The position numbers were made by a program, and so were the translations under genes. This document shows, piece by piece, positions 55,830 to 62,962 of a stretch of 64,000 bases of DNA (position 1 is its first letter; each line of letters starts with the position of its first letter). The stretch is taken from positions 1,488,001 to 1,552,000 of the forward strand of contig NZ_LIPG01000003.1 in assembly GCF_001905505.1 (NCBI RefSeq), given 5' to 3'. The DNA is from Streptomyces sp. CB02058 (GTDB lineage: Bacteria; Actinomycetota; Actinomycetes; Streptomycetales; Streptomycetaceae). The notes beneath the pieces are model-generated. The model worked only from the letters and a program-made list of their open reading frames with translations, did not search any database and was not told the origin of the DNA.

Positions 55830-56498
55830 GTGACGTCGAATCAGGTCACCGGCCGGGCGGGCCGGAGCGCGGTCTCCAGCGGTATCCGGGCGGCGCTCGC
55901 GGCGGGGGACATGGTGCCCGGTCAGCGTCTGGTCGAGCAGGAGCTGTCCGAGGTCTTCGGGGCCACCCGGAGCTCGGTGCGCGAGGCGCTCCAGGACCTG
56001 GCGGCAGAGGGGCTGGTGGAGCTGATTCCCCGGCGCGGGGCGCGGGTCCGGGTGATCTCCGTCGAGGAGGCGATCCAGATCACCGAGTGCCGGGCCCTGC
56101 TGGAGGGGCTCTGCGCCCGGCGGGCCGCGGAGTACGCGTCGGACGAGGTGCGCCAGGAGCTCAAGGACATCGGCGCGGCGATGAGCCGGGCGGTGGCCGA
56201 GGGGGACCCGGACGCCTACTCGGTGCTCAACCGCAGGCTTCACGAGTGCATCGGCGAGGTCAGTGACCAGAAGGTCGCGCAGGAGCTGCTGGACCGGATG
56301 AACGGGCAGATGGTGCGCTACCAGTTCCGTCTCGCGCTGCGGCCCGGCCGCCCCGCGCAGTCGCTGCCCCAGCATCTGGCGATCATCGACGCCGTGATCG
56401 CGGGTGACTGCGCCGCGGCGGAGGCGGCGGCGCGTGCGCACGTCGACAGTGTCGTCGAGGCGCTGCGCGAGACCCCCACCCCGGCCCGCCTGCACTGA
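55830..56498 (+). CDS. GntR-family regulator (FCD/FadR subgroup) of the ligJ operon
   Basis: A 222-residue regulator. The N-terminal winged helix is VSSGIRAALAAGDMVPGQRLVEQELSEVFGATRSSVREALQDLAAEGLVELIPRRGARV; the C-terminal all-helical FCD domain (about 85-215) has the metal-site residues in ECRALLEGLCARRAAEYA, NRRLHECIGEVSD and PQHLAIIDAVIAGD. Starts at GTG 55830 with GGCGGAGG just upstream. It is divergent from ligJ with a matching dyad in between, so it probably represses that operon until a pathway intermediate binds the FCD domain. Confidence 0.87.
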   Translation: MTSNQVTGRAGRSAVSSGIRAALAAGDMVPGQRLVEQELSEVFGATRSSVREALQDLAAEGLVELIPRRGARVRVISVEEAIQITECRALLEGLCARRAAEYASDEVRQELKDIGAAMSRAVAEGDPDAYSVLNRRLHECIGEVSDQKVAQELLDRMNGQMVRYQFRLALRPGRPAQSLPQHLAIIDAVIAGDCAAAEAAARAHVDSVVEALRETPTPARLH

Positions 56499-56539
56499 CC
56501 CGGTGGCGGCGGGCCCGCGCCGGTACGGCCACGTGGCGA

Positions 56540-56562
56540 GCGTTCCGGCCGAGCCGGAACGC
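56540..56562. terminator. Bidirectional terminator between convergent genes
   Basis: GCGTTCCGGC (56540-56549) and GCCGGAACGC (56553-56562) form a perfect 10-bp stem with a 3-base loop between the stops of the GntR gene and the hydrolase gene. Confidence 0.7.
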
Positions 56563-56660
56563 GCCCGCCTCCGTCAGGAGCCGGGCGTGCGCCGGGGCAC
56601 GGGTCTCATCCGGGGCGGCGGGCCGTCGGCAGCGGTCCGCCCACGTGCCCGGCCGCGGCA

Positions 56661-57344
56661 CTACGCACGCGCGGCCTCCGCCAGGACGCGGGCGAGCTCG
56701 CGGGGGCGGGTGGTCATCGGCCAGTGGCCCGAGTCGAGATCCACGTAGGCCAGGTGGGTGGCCCGGGCGAGGTCGGGGCTCTCGCCCGCGGCGATCCACT
56801 CCTTGGCCTGGGCGGGGGTGAACTCGGGGCAGACGATCACGACGGGAACGTCGAAGCGGCGCTCGTCGCTCAGGCGCACGACTCCCCTCGCGACCTGTTC
56901 GGGGACCGGGACGGCGGCGGACGCGAAGCGGTGCCGGGCCCGCTCGTCCAGGTCGGCGGCCTCCGGCCCCTCGAAGGGGCCCCAGCCCGGGAAGGGCATG
57001 ACGCCGCCCTCCATCGCGAAGTAATCGGCGTACGCCTGCCCGTCGGGGGCGGGGAAGCCGCCGATCAGGGCGACCCCGGCCACCTTCCCGGGGCGCGCGT
57101 CGGCGGCCAGCCAGGCCAGGCTCGACGCGGCGGAGTGCCCCACCACCAGAGGCTTCCCGGGCGTCGCGTCGACGGCGGCGAGCACCGCTGCCACCTGGTC
57201 GTCGAGTGTCGCACCGGCGTTTCCGTCGCCCTGGCCGGGGAGGGTGAGCGGCACGGGACGGTGGCCGAGCGCGATGAGTTCGGGCACGACGTCGTCCCAT
57301 GCGGATCCTTCGAGCCACAGGCCGGCGATGAGCAGGATGTCCAC
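56661..57344 (-). CDS. Alpha/beta hydrolase
   Basis: A 227-residue hydrolase without signal peptide. Features are LLIAGLWLEGSAWDDVVPEL (oxyanion region), VVGHSAASSLAWLAA with the nucleophile Ser near residue 71, an acidic residue near VVIVCPEFTP and the C-terminal His in DLDSGHWPMT. It resembles AB-hydrolase proteins of the EstC/MenH-like type. Substrate unknown. It is monocistronic between two terminators. Confidence 0.83.
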   Translation of the reverse strand: MDILLIAGLWLEGSAWDDVVPELIALGHRPVPLTLPGQGDGNAGATLDDQVAAVLAAVDATPGKPLVVGHSAASSLAWLAADARPGKVAGVALIGGFPAPDGQAYADYFAMEGGVMPFPGWGPFEGPEAADLDERARHRFASAAVPVPEQVARGVVRLSDERRFDVPVVIVCPEFTPAQAKEWIAAGESPDLARATHLAYVDLDSGHWPMTTRPRELARVLAEAARA

Positions 57345-57420
57345 GGTTTTTCTCCCGGAGAGGCGTCGGAGCTGGCTGCCGGCACGCTATCGGGAGGCTC
57401 TGACAAGGGGCCGCACACGC

Positions 57421-57455
57421 CTCTCCCGCCCGGTTCGGGTCCCCGGGCGGGAGAG
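57421..57455. terminator. Terminator of the SHOCT-domain gene
   Basis: A perfect 13-bp stem (57421-57433 with 57443-57455), 17 bases after the stop of the minus-strand gene at 57472. Confidence 0.75.
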
Positions 57456-57471
57456 CGGAAGGTGCGTCTGC

Positions 57472-57879
57472 TCAGACGAGGAGCTTGGCCTTGGCCTTCT
57501 CGTACTCCTCCTGGCTGATGTGGCCCTTCTCCTTGAGCTCGGCGAGCTTGGCGAGGTCGGACACGTGGCCGCCGCCCGCCTCCGGCCCGCCCTCCGGCCG
57601 TGCCGCCTGCCGCACGTAGTCGCGGAAGGCATCTTCCCGCTCCTTGGCCTGCTTCGCCTCGCGCTTGCCCATGCTCTTGCCCCTGACGATCAGGTAGACG
57701 AGCACGCCCACGTAGGGCAGCACGATGACGAAGATCAGCCAGGCCGCCTTGGCCCAGCCGTTCAGCGAGTGGTCCTGGAAGATGTCCGTGACCACCTTGA
57801 AGAGCAGGAAGAACCACAGCACCCAGAGGAACACGTACATCATCGTCAGGAAGAGGTTGAGCAGCGGATAGTCGTCCAT
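57472..57879 (-). CDS. Membrane protein with PLD-nuclease-N-like helices and SHOCT domain
   Basis: A 135-residue protein. Two membrane helices (about 8-30 and 43-65) with the intervening DHSLNGWAKAAWLIFVIVLPYVGVLVYLI are typical of the PLDc_N/DUF-type small membrane module. A charged segment (KSMGKREAKQAKEREDAFRDYVRQ) leads to a C-terminal SHOCT motif LAKLAELKEKGHISQEEYEKAKAKLL. Widespread in actinobacteria; role unknown, perhaps envelope stress or scaffold. Confidence 0.82.
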   Translation of the reverse strand: MDDYPLLNLFLTMMYVFLWVLWFFLLFKVVTDIFQDHSLNGWAKAAWLIFVIVLPYVGVLVYLIVRGKSMGKREAKQAKEREDAFRDYVRQAARPEGGPEAGGGHVSDLAKLAELKEKGHISQEEYEKAKAKLLV

Positions 57880-57950
57880 GGGGCTACTCCGATCGTGCGG
57901 ACAGTCCCTTATTGGTACATCCGCAAACGAAGTGCCGCATTTCCTGTGAT

Positions 57951-58445
57951 TCAGGCGGCGAGTGTCTCCAGGAAGGCCGAGAGCTTGTTCCTGGTCCGTT
58001 CGATCTGCTGCTCCACCGTGAGCGACTCCTCGAAACGGCCGCCGGGGGCCGGCTTCTTCTTCCCCCGCACGTACAGCGAGCAGTCGAGGTCGGTGCAGAG
58101 GTAGATGCCCACCGAATTCCCGTCCCTGCCGGCCTGACCCCGCTTGCGGGCGGTCATCAGCGAGACGCCGCTGCCGGGATGCGTGGTCAGGCAGACGGAG
58201 CACATGCTGCGGTGCAGGAAGCCGCGCTGCTGGGAGGGGAAGCGGAGCGTGATGCCGGTCAGCTCGCCGCCCGTCTCCGTGACGATGTAGCTCCGGTCCG
58301 GCGCCGAGAGATCGCGCCAGCCCAGGAAGTCCAGATCGTCCCAGGGCCGCTCCTCCAGGTCGCGGGGGAGCGGCAGGCGCTTCGCCTCTCCCTTGGAGCA
58401 ATTGACGAACGACGCGCGGATGTCCTGTTCGATGACGGCTCTCAT
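57951..58445 (-). CDS. FBP-domain (FusB/EF-G-binding-like) zinc-finger protein
   Basis: A 164-residue protein. The start IRASFVNCSKGEAKRLPLPRDL and the following WDDLDFLGWRD are the FBP-domain pattern. A treble-clef zinc finger is suggested by CSVC (near residue 82) and CTDLDC (near residue 117). FusB-type proteins bind elongation factor G and rescue it from fusidic acid; actinobacterial members without experimental data may act on ribosome recycling. The ATG at 58445 opens the domain. Confidence 0.82.
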   Translation of the reverse strand: MRAVIEQDIRASFVNCSKGEAKRLPLPRDLEERPWDDLDFLGWRDLSAPDRSYIVTETGGELTGITLRFPSQQRGFLHRSMCSVCLTTHPGSGVSLMTARKRGQAGRDGNSVGIYLCTDLDCSLYVRGKKKPAPGGRFEESLTVEQQIERTRNKLSAFLETLAA

Positions 58446-58507
58446 GTCATCGACGCTAAACCTGCCTATGACACCTAGGCAAATAATTATTGGAGCTAGG
58501 CCATGTT

Positions 58508-59038
58508 CTAGGCCTCTGTCCTGCGGCTCCGGTGCCAAGGGTGGTCCCTCCGGGGAGAGACGACCCGGAGGTGGTGGGCGGCGGGATGCGCGATGCCCAG
58601 GTCGGGGCGCCAGACGGCCAGGATCTGGGCCGAGGGGTGGAAGAGCGGGCCGGGCAGTTCGTCGGGAGCGGTCCAGCGCCATGCGCTCATGAGGTGCGGC
58701 TCGGTGACCCGGGCGACCGCCGACTCCACCGTCACCAGCGCCGCCATGCTGATCCGGTTGATGCCCCCCACCACGTCGTGCACCATCGCGAAGACGTCCA
58801 CCTCTTCCTCGGTCACCCGCAGTCCGGTCTCCTCGCGCAGCTCGCGGGCCGCCGCCGCCGCGACCGACTCGTGCGTCGGGTCGACCTTCCCTCCGGGCAG
58901 CTCCCATGTGCCGTCGCGGTGCCTGCCGAGCAGGATCCTGCCCTCCGTGTCCTGTACGACGACACCGACTCCGAACGCGGCCTGGGCCAGCGGCGGACGG
59001 GTGTTGCGGGTCGGGACGTTCGCGAGATCATCGGCCAT
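58508..59038 (-). CDS. NUDIX hydrolase
   Basis: A 176-residue protein with a complete Nudix box, GGKVDPTHESVAAAAARELREETGL (G-x5-E-x7-REUxEExGU), near residues 50-72. It should hydrolyse a nucleoside diphosphate linked to another group, for example an oxidised nucleotide, ADP-ribose or a capped sugar nucleotide. The start at 59038 is favoured by the upstream GAGGATGGC; alternatives at 59047 and 59095 would add only a few residues. Short G+C-rich DNA with a tandem repeat separates it from the next gene. Confidence 0.85.
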   Translation of the reverse strand: MADDLANVPTRNTRPPLAQAAFGVGVVVQDTEGRILLGRHRDGTWELPGGKVDPTHESVAAAAARELREETGLRVTEEEVDVFAMVHDVVGGINRISMAALVTVESAVARVTEPHLMSAWRWTAPDELPGPLFHPSAQILAVWRPDLGIAHPAAHHLRVVSPRRDHPWHRSRRTEA

Positions 59039-59080
59039 GCCCGCCATCCTCGCACCGGCCGGACGGCTCGTGGGAGCCCC

Positions 59081-59132
59081 GGCCTCCGGCTCCACCCCTG
59101 GCCCCCGGCCTCCGGCTCCACCCCTGGCCCCC
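59081..59132. repeat. 26-base exact tandem repeat
   Basis: Bases 59081-59106 are repeated exactly at 59107-59132, in the noncoding gap upstream of the NUDIX gene. Confidence 0.85.
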
Positions 59133-59192
59133 GGTGAACGGAGGTCCCCGGCTGAGGTGCGCCCGTGCCGGCGGCCGGAGGGGCGCGAGCCG

Positions 59193-60092
59193 TCAGGCCA
59201 CCAGATTGAGCGTGGTGTCCGAGACTCCCAGCCGCACCGACTGACCCCATGTCAGCTCCAGCGCGTCGGACTCCATCCCGTCGCCGAACACCACCAGGCG
59301 GTCCGACTCGACGGTGAGCGTCAGCCCGTCCCGGCGCCCCAGCTCGCCCGAGACCATCGACGTACCGGTGGCGGGGGACGGCCAGGCCTCGCGGACGAAC
59401 CAGACCAGCCGGGGATCGGACGGGGCCGGCAGCCGCAGCCGGCTGCCGCGCTCCAGCCAGAGGGAGCGCAGCCAGCCGGTGGAGCCCGTGCCCGTTCCGA
59501 CCAGGACGCCCGAGGACGCCTGTGACTCACCGGCGGTGGGCGTGCCTTCGGGGCCGATGCGGTACCGCGCGGTCTGGTGGCCCGGCGGTCCCAGGTAGAT
59601 CTCGTTCAGGGCGAGCAGCCGCTGGGTGTCGTCGGCGACGGCCTCCGCCATCGTGAGCGCGTCCACCTTCCCGCCGCCGTCGACGGCGGCCAGGCACAGT
59701 GCGGCCGCGTCGCGCGGGCGGTGGCGTACGAGGACGCCGGGGTTGCGGCCCGGATCGGTGTCGATGCCCACGACCGGCTGCCCGGACAGGTACTTCGCCG
59801 CATTGGCGACCAGGCCGTCCTGCCCGACCACGACCACCACGTCCTCCGGGCCGAACAGGAAGCGGTCGAGATCCGCCCGCTCCACCCGCGTCCTGCGCCA
59901 CCGCAGCGGCAGGGCGGCGGCCACTTCCGTGAGCGCCTGCTCGTTGCGCCGGTGGCGCTCGGCGACCTCCTCGACGGACCGGCCGCGCCCGGCGAGCACG
60001 AACGCGGCCTGACCGTGCGTACCGTGCCGGGCGAGCAGTTCCTCGTACTCCGTCGTGCGGTGCACCAGCACCGCGCGGGGCGCGAGGCTCAC
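59193..60092 (-). CDS. NAD-kinase-like protein with altered GGDG motif
   Basis: A 299-residue protein of the NAD kinase/diacylglycerol-kinase fold. The usual GGDGT at the ATP site reads GQDGLV here (near residue 92); the second family motif, VGTGTGSTGW (near 205), and a NEIYLG that aligns with NDVVI are retained. The C-terminal domain has FGDGMESDALELTWG like NAD kinases. It may phosphorylate NAD or another diol, or be inactive as a kinase. It overlaps the SPFH gene by four bases and probably shares its promoter. Confidence 0.72.
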   Translation of the reverse strand: MSLAPRAVLVHRTTEYEELLARHGTHGQAAFVLAGRGRSVEEVAERHRRNEQALTEVAAALPLRWRRTRVERADLDRFLFGPEDVVVVVGQDGLVANAAKYLSGQPVVGIDTDPGRNPGVLVRHRPRDAAALCLAAVDGGGKVDALTMAEAVADDTQRLLALNEIYLGPPGHQTARYRIGPEGTPTAGESQASSGVLVGTGTGSTGWLRSLWLERGSRLRLPAPSDPRLVWFVREAWPSPATGTSMVSGELGRRDGLTLTVESDRLVVFGDGMESDALELTWGQSVRLGVSDTTLNLVA

Positions 60093-61102
60093 GCCCGTGC
60101 CTCCGGTTCCGGCCTTCCGAGCCGGGCGAGCAGGCCCGTGAGCACGTCGGGGGAGAGGGTCAGGCTGTCGATGCGGGGCAGGTTCTCCGCCAACCGGGTC
60201 GCCGCCAGGGCGCGCAGGGTGGCGGGGTCGACGTCCCCGTGCGCCCGCAGCCAGGCCGACTGCGCCTCGGCGCGGGCCGCCCCGACGTCGCGCGCAGCCT
60301 CGGCCTCCGCGCGGGCCAGGCGGACCTTGCGCGCCGCCTCGGCCTCCGTGCGCACCCCGTCGGCCGCCGACTTCTCCTCCGCCTCCCGGCGGGCGTTGGT
60401 GCCCCGCTGGTCGACGAGCTGCTCCTCGCGGCGCGCCAGCTCGATCTTGCTGGCGAGCTCGTTCTCGGCGATGGTGCGCTCACGCTCCACGGCGACCGCC
60501 CGGCGTTCGTAGACCGACCTGTCGGCCTCCTGCTGGATCTGCTCCCTGGCCGGGGTGCGCAGGGCGCGCTCGACCTCCGCCTCCGGGCGGATGGCGACCA
60601 CCCGCACGGCGACCACGTCGATGCCGGTGGCCGGCAGCCGGGGCTCGGCCGCGAGCCCGGTCGCGACCCGCTCCCGTACGGCGGCGACGCCGTCCACCAG
60701 CGCGGTGGCCAGGGGGGTGCGGGCCAGGACGTCGAGGGTGTGCTGCTGCGCGGTCTCGGTGAGCAGGGTGGCGATCTGTTCCAGAGGCGCACCGCGCCAG
60801 ACCCCGGTGTCGGGGTCGACGGAGAAGTCGAGCCGCGCGGCGGCCTCGGCGGGGTCGCTGATCCGGTAGGTGACGGTCGCCTGCACGGTCACGTCCTGGA
60901 AGTCGGCCGTGCGCGCGTGGAAGGCCATCGCCAGCTCCCGGTCATCCACCGGGACCTCGGACAGCGCCGCGGACAGCGAGCGGTACCAGAAGCTCAGCCC
61001 CGTCCCGTCGTGGGCGAGCCTGCCGCGCTTGTGGTGGCGGATGTGCGTGGTGGGCGCGGAGCGCAGATGCCGCCAGCCGAGGCGCCGGGTGATGTCGGCC
61101 AT
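60089..61102 (-). CDS. SPFH/band-7 domain protein
   Basis: A 337-residue protein. Residues about 25-190 form an SPFH domain (HARTADFQDVTVQATVTYRISDPAEAAARLDF); residues 190-290 are a long charged coiled coil rich in Glu, Ala and Arg (QEADRSVYERRAVAVERERTIAENELASK, then repeated A-E-A heptads). No N-terminal membrane helix is evident, unlike stomatins, so it may be cytosolic or peripheral. It is first in a two-gene operon with the NAD-kinase-like gene, behind a -35/-10 pair and a 12-base palindrome. Confidence 0.82.
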   Translation of the reverse strand: MADITRRLGWRHLRSAPTTHIRHHKRGRLAHDGTGLSFWYRSLSAALSEVPVDDRELAMAFHARTADFQDVTVQATVTYRISDPAEAAARLDFSVDPDTGVWRGAPLEQIATLLTETAQQHTLDVLARTPLATALVDGVAAVRERVATGLAAEPRLPATGIDVVAVRVVAIRPEAEVERALRTPAREQIQQEADRSVYERRAVAVERERTIAENELASKIELARREEQLVDQRGTNARREAEEKSAADGVRTEAEAARKVRLARAEAEAARDVGAARAEAQSAWLRAHGDVDPATLRALAATRLAENLPRIDSLTLSPDVLTGLLARLGRPEPEARA

Positions 61103-61120
61103 GTCGGGACCCCCTCTTTC

Positions 61121-61161
61121 TCGTCATGACGACGATAACGACGGCCTCCATATGTCGTCAA
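61121..61161 (-). promoter_or_regulatory. Predicted promoter and palindrome of the SPFH operon
   Basis: On the minus strand TTGACG (61156-61161) and TATCGT (61132-61137) are 18 bases apart. The exact palindrome TCGTCATGACGA (61121-61132) covers the expected transcription start, a typical repressor position. A further TCGTCA lies within the -35 region. Confidence 0.55.
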
Positions 61162-61191
61162 GGGGACGAGAAGGGGGTGGCGGTACGAACG

Positions 61192-61231
61192 CGGCCGGCC
61201 GGCGGCTTCCGAAGAAACCGCCGGCCGGCCG
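61192..61231. terminator. Terminator of the TetR gene
   Basis: A perfect 14-bp stem (61192-61205 with 61218-61231) with a 12-base loop, about 80 bases after the tetR stop and upstream of the SPFH promoter. Confidence 0.65.
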
Positions 61232-61309
61232 GTTGTGCGCCGACCCCGTCCCCACGGTGCGGCGCGCGGGTGGGCCGTCGTCATCCGCTCGGGTGACGGC
61301 CCACGTTCA

Positions 61310-61984
61310 TCAGGACCCGCTCTCCCCGCGAGCGGGTGGACCGTCCCCGTGTTCCACGGGATCCGGCGGGGACGAAGGGAGTCCGAGTGCGGGAAGCACG
61401 GCGCACTCGATGAAGCGGGTCAGGAAGGCTTCGTCGGCGTACCGCCCCTCCAGGAGCGGCCGGGCGCGGATGATGCCGAGCACCTGGGCCGCCACGTAGT
61501 CCGTCGCGGGGTTGTCGGCGTCGATCTCGCCGCGCCGGACGGCCCGCTCGACCATCGCGTCGATCGCCGCGATCGACGGCGCGATGAGCGTGGAGCGCAG
61601 CGCGCAGAGCAGGTCGGGATTCTGGAGTGCGGCATGGCTGAGCGCGTGCATCAGCGGGGTGTCCTTGCCGGACGCCGTCTCCACGGCCCGCGCCGCCGCC
61701 CTGAGGTCTCCGCCCAGGCTGCCCGTGTCGATGTCCGAGAGCAGGGTCTGCCGGGTGCCGTGCAGCGCGGCGACGACCAGCTCCGGCTTGGAGCCCCACT
61801 GGCGGTAGAGCGTGGACTTCCCGCAGCGGGTGCGGGAGGCGACGCCCTCCATGGTCAGCGATTCGTAACCGCTCTCCCTGAGCAGGTCCAGCACGGCGGT
61901 GTAGAGCTCCTGTGCCCGCTCAGGTGTGATCTTCGACCTGCGTGAAGCGGGCGGTGACTCCTGTGCTGAACCGGGCGACGGCAT
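61310..61984 (-). CDS. TetR-family regulator
   Basis: A 224-residue regulator. The N-terminal helix-turn-helix is ITPERAQELYTAVLDLLRESGYESLTMEGVASRTRCGKSTLYRQWGSKPELVVAAL (residues about 19-74), followed by an all-helical ligand domain of the TetR_C type. Starts at ATG 61984 after GAGAGGGAAG. It is divergent from the PAP2-DMT pair across the operator array at 62021-62092, which lies 36 bases from its own start, so autoregulation and control of that pair are likely. Confidence 0.9.
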   Translation of the reverse strand: MPSPGSAQESPPASRRSKITPERAQELYTAVLDLLRESGYESLTMEGVASRTRCGKSTLYRQWGSKPELVVAALHGTRQTLLSDIDTGSLGGDLRAAARAVETASGKDTPLMHALSHAALQNPDLLCALRSTLIAPSIAAIDAMVERAVRRGEIDADNPATDYVAAQVLGIIRARPLLEGRYADEAFLTRFIECAVLPALGLPSSPPDPVEHGDGPPARGESGS

Positions 61985-62020
61985 CTGCTTCCCTCTCTGC
62001 GGCTGTGCGGCTGGGGACCC

Positions 62021-62092
62021 TCGATACGCCAGTGTACCGATACGCTCGTGTACCGATACGCCTGCGTATCGGTACACTGGCGTATCGATACG
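62021..62092. promoter_or_regulatory. 16-bp-periodic operator array between tetR and the PAP2 gene
   Basis: CGATACGCCAGTGTAC (62022-62037), CGATACGCTCGTGTAC (62038-62053), the palindrome CGATACGC-ct-GCGTATCG (62054-62071) and GTACACTGGCGTATCG (62072-62087, exact inverse of the first unit), then ATACG. The outer arms make a perfect 25-bp inverted repeat (62021-62045 with 62064-62088). CGTATCGATACG (62081-62092) adds a last palindrome. CGATAC half-sites thus recur every 16 bases, suitable for several TetR dimers. Confidence 0.85.
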
Positions 62093-62149
62093 TCCGGACT
62101 GGCCGGACCGATGTCGTAACAGCGCACCGTCAGCAAAGGGGCACGGGTG

Positions 62150-62962
62150 ATGCACACCCGCAGGGAGCCTGCGGAGCGGGAGCCGGACATATCAGCCCGA
62201 CCGCCCCTCGTCCGTGAGCTGCTTCTCGTAGCCGGACTCTTCCTCGTCTACAAACTCGGCCGGATGGCCGCGACCGGCCATGTCGACGAGGCCTTCCACA
62301 ACGCCGGACAGGTCTGGGGCTTCGAACGAGCCGCAGGGCTCCCCGGCGAAGGCGCCGTGCAGGGCCTTCTGCTGCACAGTCCCACCCTGATCCAGGCGGC
62401 GAACACCTACTACGCGACCGTGCACTTCCCGGCGACGCTGGCGTTCCTGATCTGGCTGTACTGGCGCAAGCCGCGCCACTACGTCTGGTCGCGCCGCATC
62501 CTGACCGCGCTCACCGGCGCGGCACTCGCCGTGCACCTGCTCTTCCCGCTCGCGCCGCCGAGGATGCTGCACGCGGCGGGCCTCGTCGACACCGGCCAGG
62601 TCTACGGCCCGACGGTGTACGGGGACAGCCCCGCGACCGACCCGATGGCCAACCAGTTCGCCGCCATGCCCTCCCTGCACTTCGGCTGGGCCCTCGTGAT
62701 CGCCGTCGGGCTCATCGTCGCGACCCGCTCCCGGTGGCGCCTGCTGTGGCTGCTGCACCCCCTGATCACGCTGCTCGTCATCGTGGGTACCGCCAACCAC
62801 TACTGGCTCGACTCGATCGTGGTCTCCGCGATGCTCGCCGTCGCCTACGCCGCGATCAGGCTGCCCAGCACCCCGATCACCCCCCACCTCCCGTGGCCGG
62901 CCGCCGTCCCCGCCCAGCGCTACGCGTCCCCGGCGTACGCACGACAGGGGGTACGCCGATGA
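62150..62962 (+). CDS. PAP2-superfamily membrane protein (inositol-phosphotransferase-like)
   Basis: A 270-residue membrane protein with about six helices. The PAP2_3-type site reads LLFPLAPPRMLHAAG (near residue 130), AMPSLHFGWALVIAVG (near 174, catalytic His) and TANHYWLDSIVVSAM (near 217). Such proteins include the mycobacterial-type phosphatases and aureobasidin-type phosphotransferases acting on lipid-linked phosphates. I chose ATG 62150 over the GTG at 62147 three bases earlier; AAAGGGG lies upstream. ATGA overlap links it to the DMT transporter gene. Confidence 0.83.
   Translation: MHTRREPAEREPDISARPPLVRELLLVAGLFLVYKLGRMAATGHVDEAFHNAGQVWGFERAAGLPGEGAVQGLLLHSPTLIQAANTYYATVHFPATLAFLIWLYWRKPRHYVWSRRILTALTGAALAVHLLFPLAPPRMLHAAGLVDTGQVYGPTVYGDSPATDPMANQFAAMPSLHFGWALVIAVGLIVATRSRWRLLWLLHPLITLLVIVGTANHYWLDSIVVSAMLAVAYAAIRLPSTPITPHLPWPAAVPAQRYASPAYARQGVRR

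Noticed and set aside
61121..61132. Similarity of TCGTCATG here to the inverted repeat at 3403-3416
   Set aside because: Only eight bases are shared and the contexts differ, so a common regulator is not supported.
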